Source: an uncultured Clostridium sp.
GTDB lineage: Bacteria > Bacillota_I > Bacilli_A > Acholeplasmatales > Anaeroplasmataceae
DNA: 64,000 bases
NCBI GenBank assembly: GCA_946540005.1
Contig: CAMNHY010000001.1
Location: 62,001 to 126,000 of the forward strand
Direction: 5' to 3'
Shown here: positions 38,269 to 47,168 of the stretch, one piece after another
How the letters are laid out: each line of letters starts with the position of its first letter
Numbering within the stretch: position 1 is the first letter of the stretch
Position numbers and translations under genes: made by a program
The notes under the pieces: model-generated
The model's database searches: none
The model's input: only the letters and a program-made list of their open reading frames with translations
Told to the model about the DNA's origin: nothing

Positions 38269-39225
38269 ATGAAGGAATTAAAGTTCGTTAAACCAAGTAG
38301 TTCTGTTGAAGAAATCGCTAACGAAGGTAAATATGCTAAGTTCGTTATTTCACCACTTGAAAGAGGATTTGGTATTACTATTGGTAATGCTTTACGTCGT
38401 ACACTATTATCTTCACTTCCAGGTGCTGCATTCGTTAACTTTAAGTTAGAGGGTGCTCAACACGAATTCCAAAGTGTAGCAGGTATAGTTGAAGATGTTA
38501 TTACTATCGTTTTAAATTTAAAGCGTGTAATATTAAAAGTAGATTCTGATGACTACGATTTCCAAACAACAGTAGAAATCCATCATGGTGAAGGTGAAGT
38601 CACTGCTGGTGACATTATTCACGGTAATGAAGTAGAAGTAATTAATCCTGAACAACATATTTGTACTGTTGCTCCAGGTGGATCATGCGATATGGTTCTT
38701 ACTATTCGTAGAGGCGTTGGATACGTTAATGCAAACGATAATAAGGTATATAATGATACAACTGGTGATGTTATCGCTATCGACTCAATTTATACACCTG
38801 TAACTAACGTTGCATTCCATGTTGACAAGACTCGTGTAGACAACGAGGCTAACTTCGACAAGTTAACTATCGAAGTTGAAACAAACGGATCAATTGATGC
38901 AAAAGAGGCTTTAGCAATCGCATCAAAGATGATGATTGAACATTTAAATGTTCTAGTTGAACTTTCTGAAACAGCTTCATCTACTGATTACATGATTGAA
39001 CCTAATAATGACCAAGCAAATTCTGATCTTAATAAGTCAGTTGAAGAATTAGACCTTTCTGTACGTTCTTATAACTGCTTAAAGAGAGCATCAATTAACA
39101 CTGTTTCTGACTTAACAGACATGACTGAAGAAGAAATGATGAAGGTTAGAAATCTAGGACGTAAGTCATTAAAGGAAATCAAGGAAAAATTAGAGGGAAT
39201 GGGTTTAGGTTTTAAGAAAAACTAA
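38269..39225 (+). CDS. rpoA: RNA polymerase alpha subunit
   Basis: A 318-residue alpha subunit. The N-terminal assembly domain has LERGFGITIGNALRRTLLSSLPG; an acidic linker near 235-250 leads to the C-terminal domain (DLSVRSYNCLKRA to GLGFKKN) with the two helix-hairpin-helix elements that bind UP elements and activators. AGAGGAGG precedes the ATG. Length is normal for Bacilli. Confidence 0.98.
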   Translation: MKELKFVKPSSSVEEIANEGKYAKFVISPLERGFGITIGNALRRTLLSSLPGAAFVNFKLEGAQHEFQSVAGIVEDVITIVLNLKRVILKVDSDDYDFQTTVEIHHGEGEVTAGDIIHGNEVEVINPEQHICTVAPGGSCDMVLTIRRGVGYVNANDNKVYNDTTGDVIAIDSIYTPVTNVAFHVDKTRVDNEANFDKLTIEVETNGSIDAKEALAIASKMMIEHLNVLVELSETASSTDYMIEPNNDQANSDLNKSVEELDLSVRSYNCLKRASINTVSDLTDMTEEEMMKVRNLGRKSLKEIKEKLEGMGLGFKKN

Positions 39226-39244
39226 TCCAAGGAGGAATTGAAAT

Positions 39245-39604
39245 ATGGCATATTCTAAATTACGTCGTTGCGGTGCAGCTCGTAAGGCTTTAATCCGTGA
39301 CTTAGTTACCGATTTAATCCTTAATGGACAAATTGAAACTACTGAAGCTAAGGCTAAAGAACTTAGAAAGTTAGCTGATAGAATGGTTACATTAGCTAAG
39401 GTTAATACATTAGCTAGCCGTCGTCAAGCTGCTACATTAGTTCGTTTTGAAAAGGATGAAAAGGGTCAATTCGCTATTCAAAAATTATTTAGCGAAATTG
39501 GACCTAAGTTCGCTGATAGAAACGGTGGATACACTAGAATTATTAAGACTGGTTTCCGTCGTGGTGATGCAGCATCAAAGGCTATCATCGCTTTTGTTGA
39601 CTAA
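39245..39604 (+). CDS. rplQ: 50S ribosomal protein L17
   Basis: A 119-residue L17, near the exit tunnel. The opening [21 protein letters not shown] (compare the usual LGR-HR-ALLRNL form) and the C-terminal [15 protein letters not shown] are typical. AAGGAGG lies upstream. Last gene of the ribosomal block; a strong terminator follows 18 bases later. Confidence 0.97.
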   Translation: MAYSKLRRCGAARKALIRDLVTDLILNGQIETTEAKAKELRKLADRMVTLAKVNTLASRRQAATLVRFEKDEKGQFAIQKLFSEIGPKFADRNGGYTRIIKTGFRRGDAASKAIIAFVD

Positions 39605-39621
39605 TTATACGAATAAAATTT

Positions 39622-39649
39622 AGAGGTACTTTTTGTACCTCTTTTTTTT
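39622..39649 (+). terminator. intrinsic terminator of the ribosomal block
   Basis: AGAGGTAC at 39622-39629 pairs with GTACCTCT at 39635-39642 and runs into seven to eight Ts. Confidence 0.94.
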
Positions 39650-39775
39650 AGTATGACGGCATGTTATAAATCTAGGGTGAAAGTCCTAAGAGAGTATTAT
39701 TGATGGATTAAAACATAATAAAATAAGCATCGTTAATCAAATAAAATTTACAAATGATGAATCAATAAAATAATA

Positions 39776-39804
39776 TTTACTTTTTATTTACAAGAACTTA
39801 TAAT
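39776..39804 (+). promoter_or_regulatory. promoter of the small lipoprotein gene
   Basis: TTTACT at 39776-39781 and TATAAT at 39799-39804 with 17-base spacing. Confidence 0.6.
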
Positions 39805-39813
39805 AAAATTATA

Positions 39814-39836
39814 AATAAAAAAGGTGGGATAGGTAT
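39814..39836 (+). repeat. 23-base direct repeat, copy 1 (lipoprotein ribosome site)
   Basis: Covers the ribosome site (AAGGTGGGATAGG) and the first two bases of the start codon of the lipoprotein at 39835. An identical copy lies at 40384-40406. Confidence 0.8.
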
Positions 39837-40353
39837 GAAGAAAATAAGATTATTAATTATCATTATGATATCTTTAATATTTATATCTTGTAATAAAGAA
39901 AATAATACTTCTAGTGTAGACATGAGTATAATTGACAGCATTACAGATGATAATACAAGTTCAAGTAAGCCTCGAAGCAATGCAAATACAAATAAATTTA
40001 TAATAGGAAGAGTTGGTGATGTGACAAGTATTCACATGTATCCTTTCAAATATTCTAGTTGGATAGATTTGTTTTATGATGAAGAATCTATAATTCAAAT
40101 ATTAGATGAATTGATAGGGGAAGAAACAACTCTATATTTAATGACTAAAGATGAAGAACTACATACTAGTAACAAAGATATTATGATTCAATTATGGAGT
40201 ATGGACGAGTTATATGAATTTTATGTAAATAAAGATGGAACGTTATACTATGAAAACTATAACATGGAGAATTCTGTTATGTATAGAACAGCACCTGGTT
40301 ATTCAAATTATGAAGCACTTGTAAAACATTTTACATGTAAATGGAATTTTTAA
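39835..40353 (+). CDS. small lipoprotein of unknown function
   Basis: A 172-residue exported protein with a short, hydrophobic signal peptide ending in the lipobox FISC (Cys ~19), an Asn/Ser/Asp-rich linker to about residue 55, and a globular domain to the end. I recognise no family. An upstream promoter and a downstream terminator make it a single-gene unit between the ribosomal block and the ECF transporter. The 23-base stretch over its ribosome site is repeated exactly after its stop codon, where the ATG has become ATA; this suggests a former tandem duplicate. Lineage-specific surface lipoprotein is the safest description. Confidence 0.75.
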   Translation: MKKIRLLIIIMISLIFISCNKENNTSSVDMSIIDSITDDNTSSSKPRSNANTNKFIIGRVGDVTSIHMYPFKYSSWIDLFYDEESIIQILDELIGEETTLYLMTKDEELHTSNKDIMIQLWSMDELYEFYVNKDGTLYYENYNMENSVMYRTAPGYSNYEALVKHFTCKWNF

Positions 40354-40383
40354 GAATTATTAGAATATTAATATTTTGTAAGG

Positions 40384-40406
40384 AATAAAAAAGGTGGGAT
40401 AGGTAT
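40384..40406 (+). repeat. 23-base direct repeat, copy 2 (orphan)
   Basis: Exact copy of 39814-39836, 570 bases downstream. Here the start codon position reads ATA and no reading frame follows. An inverted repeat (TATCTTC ... GAAGATA, about 40410-40438) and a terminator come after it. Confidence 0.8.
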
Positions 40407-40470
40407 AAAATATCTTCCTCCAATTATAAAAAGAAGATAAATAAAAACTATTAAAATAAATAACACAATT

Positions 40471-40496
40471 TAAGCAGGTTTACCTGCTTATTTTTT
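40471..40496 (+). terminator. intrinsic terminator before the ECF operon
   Basis: TAAGCAGG at 40471-40478 pairs with CCTGCTTA at 40483-40490 around a TTTA loop, followed by six Ts. Confidence 0.92.
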
Positions 40497-40586
40497 ATAT
40501 TCTATAATTTATGAATGTAATTATATTATATGTTTAAAATATGATAAATATGGTAAAATATTAAAAGTAAGGAGATGTGATTAATT

Positions 40587-41390
40587 GTGATAAAAGTAGA
40601 AAATTTAGACTATAGTTATACACAACAAGATCATGCACTTAAAGGTGTCTCATTTAATGTAGCCGAAGGTGAATGGCTATCAATTATTGGACACAATGGA
40701 AGTGGGAAATCAACATTATCTAAATTACTTGTTGGACTTATTAAAGCTGACAAAGGTAATATTTATATTGATGATGAATTACTTGATGAAAATAGTGTAG
40801 ATAATATACGCCAAAAAATTGGTATCGTATTTCAAAATCCAGATAATCAATTTGTTGGCGTTAATGTTAAATATGATATTGCATTCGGACTTGAAAATAG
40901 ACAAGTTCCAAGAGAAAAAATGTTGGAATTAATTGATGAGTATTCAACAAAGGTAGGAATGCATGAATTTTTAGATAGACAACCAGAAAGTTTATCAGGT
41001 GGTCAGAAACAAAGAGTAGCGATAGCAGGTATATTAGCACTTGATTGTAAATATATTATTTTAGATGAAGCTACATCAATGTTAGATCCTGAAGGAGTTA
41101 AAGATATTACTAATTTAATCATTGAGTTAAAAGAAAAGTATAATAAAACTATTATTACAATTACTCATGATTTAAATTTAGCCGCATTATCAGATAGAAT
41201 TATCGTAATGAAAGATGGTAATGTAATAGGAGAAGGTAAGCCTTTAGATATTTTTAAAGATGAAACAATATTAAAGAGTTCTCATCTTGATATGCCATTT
41301 AATTTAAAATTATATAAAGACATTAAGGCTGATCCAAAATTAGGTAAATGCGAAAGGTTGGTGAATGCGTTATGGAAATTAAATTCATAA
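40587..41390 (+). CDS. ecfA1: ECF transporter ATPase, A1 subunit
   Basis: One of the paired ATPases of an energy-coupling-factor vitamin/metal importer. 267 residues with Walker A GHNGSGKST (residues ~38-46), Q-loop FQNPDNQFVG (the NPD form is typical of EcfA), signature LSGGQKQRVAIAG, Walker B IILDEAT and H-loop ITHD. It starts at GTG 40587 with AAGGAG at 40569-40574, a slightly long spacing. Forms an operon with ecfA2 and ecfT; no substrate-binding S component is adjacent, so this is the shared group II module that serves several S components encoded elsewhere. Confidence 0.95.
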   Translation: MIKVENLDYSYTQQDHALKGVSFNVAEGEWLSIIGHNGSGKSTLSKLLVGLIKADKGNIYIDDELLDENSVDNIRQKIGIVFQNPDNQFVGVNVKYDIAFGLENRQVPREKMLELIDEYSTKVGMHEFLDRQPESLSGGQKQRVAIAGILALDCKYIILDEATSMLDPEGVKDITNLIIELKEKYNKTIITITHDLNLAALSDRIIVMKDGNVIGEGKPLDIFKDETILKSSHLDMPFNLKLYKDIKADPKLGKCERLVNALWKLNS

Positions 41391-42235
41391 ACACATCTCA
41401 CAATTATAAAGGTTTATCTAAACATGATATTGTTGCGGCAATCGATAATGTTAACTTAAGCATTAATGAAAAAGATGAGTTTATCGCAATCGTTGGTAAA
41501 ACAGGTAGTGGTAAATCAACTTTAATCCAACACATTAATGGCCTATTATTACCAACTAGTGGAAGTGTTGATGTTTTAGGAAATGTATTGACACCAAAAA
41601 AGAAAAAGAATCCTAAGTTGATGCCTATTCGTAAAAAAATAGGATTTGTATTTCAATTTCCAGAATATCAATTATTTGAAGAAACAGTTTTAAGAGATAT
41701 TGAATTTGCACCTAAAAATTTCGGTTCTAGCCAAAAGGAAGCTAATGCGCACGCATTAGAAGCTGCAAAAATTGTTAATTTAGATCCAAAATTATTAAAT
41801 AAATCACCATTTAATTTATCAGGTGGACAAATGAGAAAAGTAGCTATTGCTGGTATTTTATCATATAACCCTGATGTATTAGTCCTTGATGAACCAACTC
41901 GTGGACTTGATCCTCAAGGTAGTGACGAGGTTATGGATTTATTTTATAGAATAAACCAAAAGATGCATAAGACAGTAATCTTAATATCACACTCAATGGA
42001 TAATGTATATAAATATGCATCAAGAGTTATTGTTATGGATAATGGTAAAGTTCAATATGATGGAGATAAATATACTTTATTTAAATCAAATTTATATGAG
42101 AAATTCCATTTAGAAAAACCAGATGTATTAAAAGCTATTGATTATTTAAATAAAGAATTAAATTTAAATATAGATTATACTCCAACCTCTCTTGAGGAAC
42201 TTGAAGAAAAATTAAGGGAGGTATATCATGAATAA
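41372..42235 (+). CDS. ecfA2: ECF transporter ATPase, A2 subunit
   Basis: Second ATPase of the ECF module, 287 residues from the ATG at 41372, overlapping ecfA1 by 19 bases. An upstream in-frame start at 41348 is less likely since it precedes the AAAGGTTGG ribosome site. Walker A GKTGSGKST, FQFPEYQLFEETV (the Q-loop form specific to A2), signature LSGGQMRKVAIAG, Walker B VLVLDEPTRGLDP and H-loop ISHS are intact. Ends in an overlap with the ecfT start (ATGAATAA), so the three are translationally coupled. Confidence 0.95.
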   Translation: MEIKFINTSHNYKGLSKHDIVAAIDNVNLSINEKDEFIAIVGKTGSGKSTLIQHINGLLLPTSGSVDVLGNVLTPKKKKNPKLMPIRKKIGFVFQFPEYQLFEETVLRDIEFAPKNFGSSQKEANAHALEAAKIVNLDPKLLNKSPFNLSGGQMRKVAIAGILSYNPDVLVLDEPTRGLDPQGSDEVMDLFYRINQKMHKTVILISHSMDNVYKYASRVIVMDNGKVQYDGDKYTLFKSNLYEKFHLEKPDVLKAIDYLNKELNLNIDYTPTSLEELEEKLREVYHE

Positions 42236-43235
42236 TATCACAATTGGTCAATATGTACCAGGTAATTCTTGGATATATAAAGTTGATCCAAGATTGAAGA
42301 TTGTACTTGCAATTTTTTGGATTGTATTATTATTTATACTTCCATTAAATATATATGCAATGCTAGGATTTTTTGCAGTAGTGTTATTAGTAATAATTAC
42401 TACAAGAATTCCATTATTGAAAATGTTAAATGGGTTAAAACCTGTTATATTTATTTCAATATTTACATTTGTATTGCAGTTAGCATTAATAGAACCTGTT
42501 CCAAATAGCATTTTATTAAAAGAATTTAATTTTACTATTGGATTATATCCTACATTAGTAATAATTGGTTTAGTACTTATAGGATTATTATTCTCTAAAA
42601 AAGTATATAGTAAGATGCTATGGTGGATTATTATACTATTATTATGCTTTGTGGTTCAATCTAATGAATTAGTTCAAAGATTAAATATTATGCCATATTT
42701 GAATAATTTAAAGTGGAATACATATAAGTTAAATATTTATGATACTAATTTATTAAGAGCTACATCTATTGTAATTAGAATCATTTTAATGATTTCTATT
42801 ACATCACTATTAACATTTACTACAAGATATCAAGAGATTAATCAAGGATTCACATCTTTATTATCTCCATTAAGAATATTTAAAGTTCCTGTTGGTACAT
42901 TTAGTATGATGTTATCTCTATCCCTTCGTTTTATTCCAACGTTAGTTCAAGAAACTAATAAGATAATTAAAGCGCAAGCTAGTAGAGGAGTAGATTTTAC
43001 AGAAGCGAATTTTAAACAAAAAATAAATCAAATTATTTCATTGCTAGTACCTCTGTTTATTGTATCATTCAAAAAAGCTGATGATTTAGCAAACGCTATG
43101 GAAGCTAGAGGTTATATAATGGAAGGTAAGAGAACTAATGTCGATAAATTATCATTTAAAGCTATCGATTTAGTTGCATCTATATTTACATTATGTGTAT
43201 TGGCAGGTGTTATAGTTGCAAAAATATATTTATAA
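42228..43235 (+). CDS. ecfT: ECF transporter transmembrane subunit T
   Basis: The membrane scaffold joining the ATPases to S components. 335 residues, longer than the usual ~265, because of an extra segment of about 70 residues near 95-170 with two more hydrophobic stretches and a soluble loop. The coupling helices carry the conserved Ala-Arg-Gly motifs, seen here as QASRGVDF and NAMEARGY. Starts inside the ecfA2 stop and overlaps truA by 20 bases. Energy comes from the paired ATPases upstream. Confidence 0.92.
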   Translation: MNNITIGQYVPGNSWIYKVDPRLKIVLAIFWIVLLFILPLNIYAMLGFFAVVLLVIITTRIPLLKMLNGLKPVIFISIFTFVLQLALIEPVPNSILLKEFNFTIGLYPTLVIIGLVLIGLLFSKKVYSKMLWWIIILLLCFVVQSNELVQRLNIMPYLNNLKWNTYKLNIYDTNLLRATSIVIRIILMISITSLLTFTTRYQEINQGFTSLLSPLRIFKVPVGTFSMMLSLSLRFIPTLVQETNKIIKAQASRGVDFTEANFKQKINQIISLLVPLFIVSFKKADDLANAMEARGYIMEGKRTNVDKLSFKAIDLVASIFTLCVLAGVIVAKIYL

Positions 43236-43959
43236 TGTTAAATGTATCGTCGAATATGATGGTACAAGATATGCTGGGTTTCAAATTCAGCCTAATGCTG
43301 ATACAATTGAGGCTCATTTAATAGAAGTTTTATCTTTAATAACTAAAGATGAAATAAAAATATATGGCTCAGGAAGAACTGATAAAGGCGTACACGCTAA
43401 AGGTCAGGTATTTAATTTTTACACTAATAAAAAAATACCTGCAGAAAGATTTATATACGCTATAAATAATCAACTTCCCTTAGACATAAGAATTAAAAAA
43501 CTAAACTACGTGAAAATGGATTTTCACGCAAGATTTAGTGCTAAGAAAAAGGAATATAGATACTTTATTAAAACTAAAGATTTTAACGCATTTGATGTGA
43601 ATTATATGGATTATCAAAAAAATCTAGATGTTAATTTAATGAAAAATGCGTTAAAATTATTAGTAGGTACACATAACTTTAAAGGATTTTGTTCAGTAGA
43701 TGTACATCCTTTAAAAGATTTTGTAAAAACAATCTTTGAAGCTGAATTAGTTGAACATAGGAATAAATTAGAATTTAGATTTCAAGGTACTGGATTTTTA
43801 AAGTATCAAATAAGAAGAATGATGGCATTAATCATAGCCATAGGTAAACACGAGGAAGAAGAGAAGACTATTATTGATATATTAGAGAAAAAAGATCCTT
43901 TTATATTTACTAAAGTTGCAAATCCATGTGGTTTATATTTATGGCATGTTTATTACTAG
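43216..43959 (+). CDS. truA: tRNA pseudouridine(38-40) synthase
   Basis: Makes pseudouridine at positions 38-40 of the tRNA anticodon arm. Catalytic Asp lies in GSGRTDKGVHAKGQ (residues ~50-63); VEYDGTRYAGFQIQP is the family opening. I use the TTG at 43216, within the end of ecfT, since AGGTG lies seven bases upstream and no ATG occurs before the conserved core. 247 residues, normal. The ecfA1-ecfA2-ecfT-truA order is common in Bacilli, where it usually follows the rplQ region, as here. Confidence 0.95.
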   Translation: MQKYIYNVKCIVEYDGTRYAGFQIQPNADTIEAHLIEVLSLITKDEIKIYGSGRTDKGVHAKGQVFNFYTNKKIPAERFIYAINNQLPLDIRIKKLNYVKMDFHARFSAKKKEYRYFIKTKDFNAFDVNYMDYQKNLDVNLMKNALKLLVGTHNFKGFCSVDVHPLKDFVKTIFEAELVEHRNKLEFRFQGTGFLKYQIRRMMALIIAIGKHEEEEKTIIDILEKKDPFIFTKVANPCGLYLWHVYY

Positions 43960-43971
43960 AGGTGTTTTTAT

Positions 43972-44592
43972 ATGAAGAAAGGTTTATTTATTACATTTGA
44001 AGGCGGAGAAGGTAGCGGAAAAACTACTATTATTAATAGATTAGTAGAACTACTTTCTAAAGATGTAGAGGTTGTCACAAGCAGAGAACCAGGTGGAGTT
44101 CGTATTGCGGAAGAAATTAGAAATATAATATTAGATCCAAATAATACAGAGATGTGCAGTGAAACAGAAGCTTTATTATTTGCAGCAAGTCGTATGCAAC
44201 ATTTAAAAGAAAAGGTTATTCCTGCTCTTTTAGATAATAAACTATTCATTTGTGATAGATATCTTGATTCATCATTAGTTTATCAAGGTTATTGCAGAGG
44301 ATTAGGATTTGATAAAGTTTTGTCTTGTAATTCTTTTGCTCTAGATTATTTACCTGATTTAACATTTTTTATCGATGTAACACCTGAAGTAGGACTTAAG
44401 AGATTAAAAGATAGAAGTGGAAAAATTGATAGACTAGATAAAGAAACAATTTCTTTCCATCAAAAAGTATATGATGGATATGTCTTACTTGCTAAAAAAT
44501 ATCCTGAACGTATCGTAAGAGTAGATGGAAATAGAAATGTTGAAGAAATAGTTAAAGACATTTATAATAAAGTTATGCCATTAATTAAATAG
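43972..44592 (+). CDS. tmk: thymidylate kinase
   Basis: Phosphorylates dTMP to dTDP. 206 residues; P-loop EGGEGSGKTT at ~7-16, the DR-loop DRYLDSSLVYQG near 95 and SREPGG near 36 are all present. A GAGGTG site precedes the ATG. Begins the tmk-holB-ricT-yabB-rsmI cluster known from Bacilli, here directly downstream of truA. Confidence 0.97.
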   Translation: MKKGLFITFEGGEGSGKTTIINRLVELLSKDVEVVTSREPGGVRIAEEIRNIILDPNNTEMCSETEALLFAASRMQHLKEKVIPALLDNKLFICDRYLDSSLVYQGYCRGLGFDKVLSCNSFALDYLPDLTFFIDVTPEVGLKRLKDRSGKIDRLDKETISFHQKVYDGYVLLAKKYPERIVRVDGNRNVEEIVKDIYNKVMPLIK

Positions 44593-44602
44593 TGGAGGCA
44601 TT

Positions 44603-45559
44603 ATGAATTTAGATTTACTTGATAATCAAAAGAATATAATAGATTTTTTAAATAATGCTAAGTCTAAAGATAGACTTGCACATGCTTATATTTTTGAAGG
44701 AAAAAAGGGAGTAGGTAAGAATGAACTTGCTCATTATTTTGCATGCATGTTATATTCAAATGGTGAAGTAAATTTTAATGATAATATATCTAGACTTATA
44801 TTAGAAGATCAATTTTTAAATTTATTTGTAATATATCCTGATGGTAAATTTATAAAAAAGGAACAAATCACATCACTACAAGAAGAGTTCTCTAAGACAA
44901 GTCAATTAGAAGGACCAAGAATTTATATTATAAACGATGCTGATAAGATGAATACACAAAGTCAAAATAGTTTGTTAAAATTTATAGAAGAACCACCAGC
45001 TAATGTATATGGTATATTATGTAGTACTAATGCTAATCAAATTTTGCCTACAATATTATCACGTTGTCAAAAGATAAGACTTAAAGAATTAGATAATAAT
45101 ATTGTAAGAAAAATATTAATAAAAAAAGGTGTTAATAAAGAAATTGCAACTTTATTATCATTTATTACAAATGATATTGAAGATGGTTATAATTTATCAC
45201 TTGATAGTAATATATTAAAAATGTTTGAATTATTTAAGAACTACTTTAAAATTAAAAATGATAAAGATAGTAATAAAAATTTCTTAGAAATAAATAAATT
45301 TTTATCTGATAATAACATTTTAAAATATTATGTTTCATTATTAATAATTTTATATGAAGATTTAATTTATTTGTATAAAGGAAATCTTTCAATCAAATTA
45401 GAAATATATGCTGATAAAATTGAAAAATTAAAAGAAAAGATTACAGAGGAAAAGGCTATATCAAGTATTGAATATCTATATAAGATAAGTAATATGCTTG
45501 ATAATAGTAATGTTAGTGTTAAAAATGTCATTACTAATCTTACCTTTAATCTATTATAG
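44603..45559 (+). CDS. holB: DNA polymerase III delta' subunit
   Basis: A 318-residue AAA+ clamp-loader subunit. Walker A GKKGVGKNE is altered at the last residues, as usual for the non-hydrolysing delta'; the sensor region LLKFIEEPPANVYGILCSTN with SRCQ is diagnostic. No zinc-binding cysteine cluster is seen, which is present in many other delta' proteins. The AT-rich C-terminal third is poorly conserved. GGAGG precedes the ATG; ricT follows by nine bases. Confidence 0.92.
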   Translation: MNLDLLDNQKNIIDFLNNAKSKDRLAHAYIFEGKKGVGKNELAHYFACMLYSNGEVNFNDNISRLILEDQFLNLFVIYPDGKFIKKEQITSLQEEFSKTSQLEGPRIYIINDADKMNTQSQNSLLKFIEEPPANVYGILCSTNANQILPTILSRCQKIRLKELDNNIVRKILIKKGVNKEIATLLSFITNDIEDGYNLSLDSNILKMFELFKNYFKIKNDKDSNKNFLEINKFLSDNNILKYYVSLLIILYEDLIYLYKGNLSIKLEIYADKIEKLKEKITEEKAISSIEYLYKISNMLDNSNVSVKNVITNLTFNLL

Positions 45560-45568
45560 AGGTGTGTT

Positions 45569-46426
45569 ATGCAAGCTATTAGAGTGCAATTTAAAGAAAC
45601 TGGTAAGAGATATTATTTCTCACCTGGAAAACTTAATATTTCTGATAAAGATAAGGTTATTGTATCTACTATAAGAGGAGTAGAACTTGGTATAGTTAAC
45701 GGAAGTCCTGTTGAAATCAATGAAAAAGATTTAGAGACTGAGTTAAAAGAAATAATTAGAAAAGCTACTGATAAAGATATTGAAAATTATGAAAGAAATA
45801 AAGCTTTAGCTCCTGAAATTGTTAAGACTACTAAGCAATATGCAATGCGTCTTGGTCTTGATATGAAGGTATTACAAGCAGAATATACTTTAGATAAGAC
45901 TAAACTAATTATTTATTTTGAATCAGATTCAAGAATTGATTTTAGAGAATTAGTTAGAAATTTAGCAGAGTGTTACCATACAAGAATTGAATTAAGACAG
46001 GTTGGTTCACGTGATGGCGCTAAAGAAATTGGAGGAATTGGTCCTTGTGGACTTGTAGTATGTTGTAAGACATTCTTAACTGAATTCCAAAATGTTTCTA
46101 TCAAGATGGCTAAAAATCAAGCATTATCTTTAAATCCTACTAAAATAAGTGGTGTTTGTGGTAAGCTTTTATGTTGTATAAATTATGAAAATGATTTTTA
46201 TACAGAATTAAGAAAAACAGCACCTGATATTTCAGATATTGTTGCAACTGAAAAAGGTAATGCGAAAGTTTTAAGTGTAGACGTATTAAATAAAACATGT
46301 AAGATTAAATACTTAGATGATGATTCTTTTGCATACCCTAAATTTGAAGAAGTTAAGATTGTAAAGAGAAAAAGATATCACGAAGAAGATAATAAAACTG
46401 ATAATTTATTAAAAGGATTAGAATAA
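45569..46426 (+). CDS. ricT: PSP1 domain protein RicT (YaaT)
   Basis: A 285-residue PSP1-family protein. In B. subtilis, RicT acts with RicA and RicF in a complex carrying Fe-S clusters and FAD that guides mRNA processing by RNase Y. Cysteine motifs GPCGLVVCC and GVCGKLLCC (residues ~160-208), used as cluster ligands, are intact. A GAGGTG site precedes the ATG, and the next gene starts right after its stop. Neither ricA nor ricF is in the window, so whether the full complex exists here is open. Confidence 0.9.
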   Translation: MQAIRVQFKETGKRYYFSPGKLNISDKDKVIVSTIRGVELGIVNGSPVEINEKDLETELKEIIRKATDKDIENYERNKALAPEIVKTTKQYAMRLGLDMKVLQAEYTLDKTKLIIYFESDSRIDFRELVRNLAECYHTRIELRQVGSRDGAKEIGGIGPCGLVVCCKTFLTEFQNVSIKMAKNQALSLNPTKISGVCGKLLCCINYENDFYTELRKTAPDISDIVATEKGNAKVLSVDVLNKTCKIKYLDDDSFAYPKFEEVKIVKRKRYHEEDNKTDNLLKGLE

Positions 46427-47163
46427 TGGAAGAAATCCATGAATTATTAGGTATTCCTAAAATTAAAATTTATCAAAATGATGAATTAAATTCCTTTAGT
46501 GTAGATTCAATGATTTTAGGCTCTTTTGCAACTATAAAAAAATCAACAAAACGTATTTTAGATTTGGGAACAGGTAATGCGCCAATACCTCTTTATTTAA
46601 CACTTAGAACTGATGCGAAAATATTTGGTGTTGAAATTCAACAAGAATTATACAAATTAGCAGTAAAAAGTGTTAAAATAAATATGAAGGAAGAACAAAT
46701 TAATTTAATTTGTGATGACTTAAAGAATATCTCTAATCATTTTGATCTACATTCATTTGATTTAGTAGTATCAAATCCTCCATTTTTTAAAGCTAATGAA
46801 GATAGCCATATTAATCCTAATGAAGTTAAAGCTATCGCTAGACATGAAATAAAAGCTAATTTAGATGATTTTATTAAATGTGCTAGTATGATGTTAAAAA
46901 ATGGTGGTTTCTTATCAATTGTTCATAGACCTGATAGACTTAGTGATATTATTTGTACAATGAGAAAGTACAAAATTGAACCAAAACGAATTAGATTCGT
47001 ATATCCTGATGAATATAGTGAAAGTAATCAAGTTTTGGTTGAAGGTATTTATTGTGGCAAACTTGATGGCTTAAAAATATTAAAGCCTTTATATATTCAT
47101 CCAAAAATTGATATCAACAAGGATGAAATCGTTGATATATATAATGGGGAACAAAAGGAGTGA
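46426..47163 (+). CDS. class I methyltransferase, YabB/TrmN6-like
   Basis: A 245-residue SAM-dependent methyltransferase. SAM-binding LDLGTGNAPIPLYL (residues ~46-59) and the N6-adenine-type catalytic motif SNPPFF (~115-120) place it with the tRNA1(Val) A37 N6-methyltransferase family, called YabB in Bacillus and in the same genomic slot. The start overlaps the ricT stop by one base. It ends in TGA, the only TGA stop among the intact genes here, and that TGA lies next to the ribosome site of the following gene. Confidence 0.88.
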   Translation: MEEIHELLGIPKIKIYQNDELNSFSVDSMILGSFATIKKSTKRILDLGTGNAPIPLYLTLRTDAKIFGVEIQQELYKLAVKSVKINMKEEQINLICDDLKNISNHFDLHSFDLVVSNPPFFKANEDSHINPNEVKAIARHEIKANLDDFIKCASMMLKNGGFLSIVHRPDRLSDIICTMRKYKIEPKRIRFVYPDEYSESNQVLVEGIYCGKLDGLKILKPLYIHPKIDINKDEIVDIYNGEQKE

Positions 47164-47168
47164 GGATT

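Noticed and set aside
39650-39720. GGGTGAAAGTCCTAAG-type motif after the ribosomal block, similar to domain I of group II introns
   Set aside because: Only a few tens of bases match; no reverse transcriptase frame and no domain V hairpin were found. At most an old remnant.
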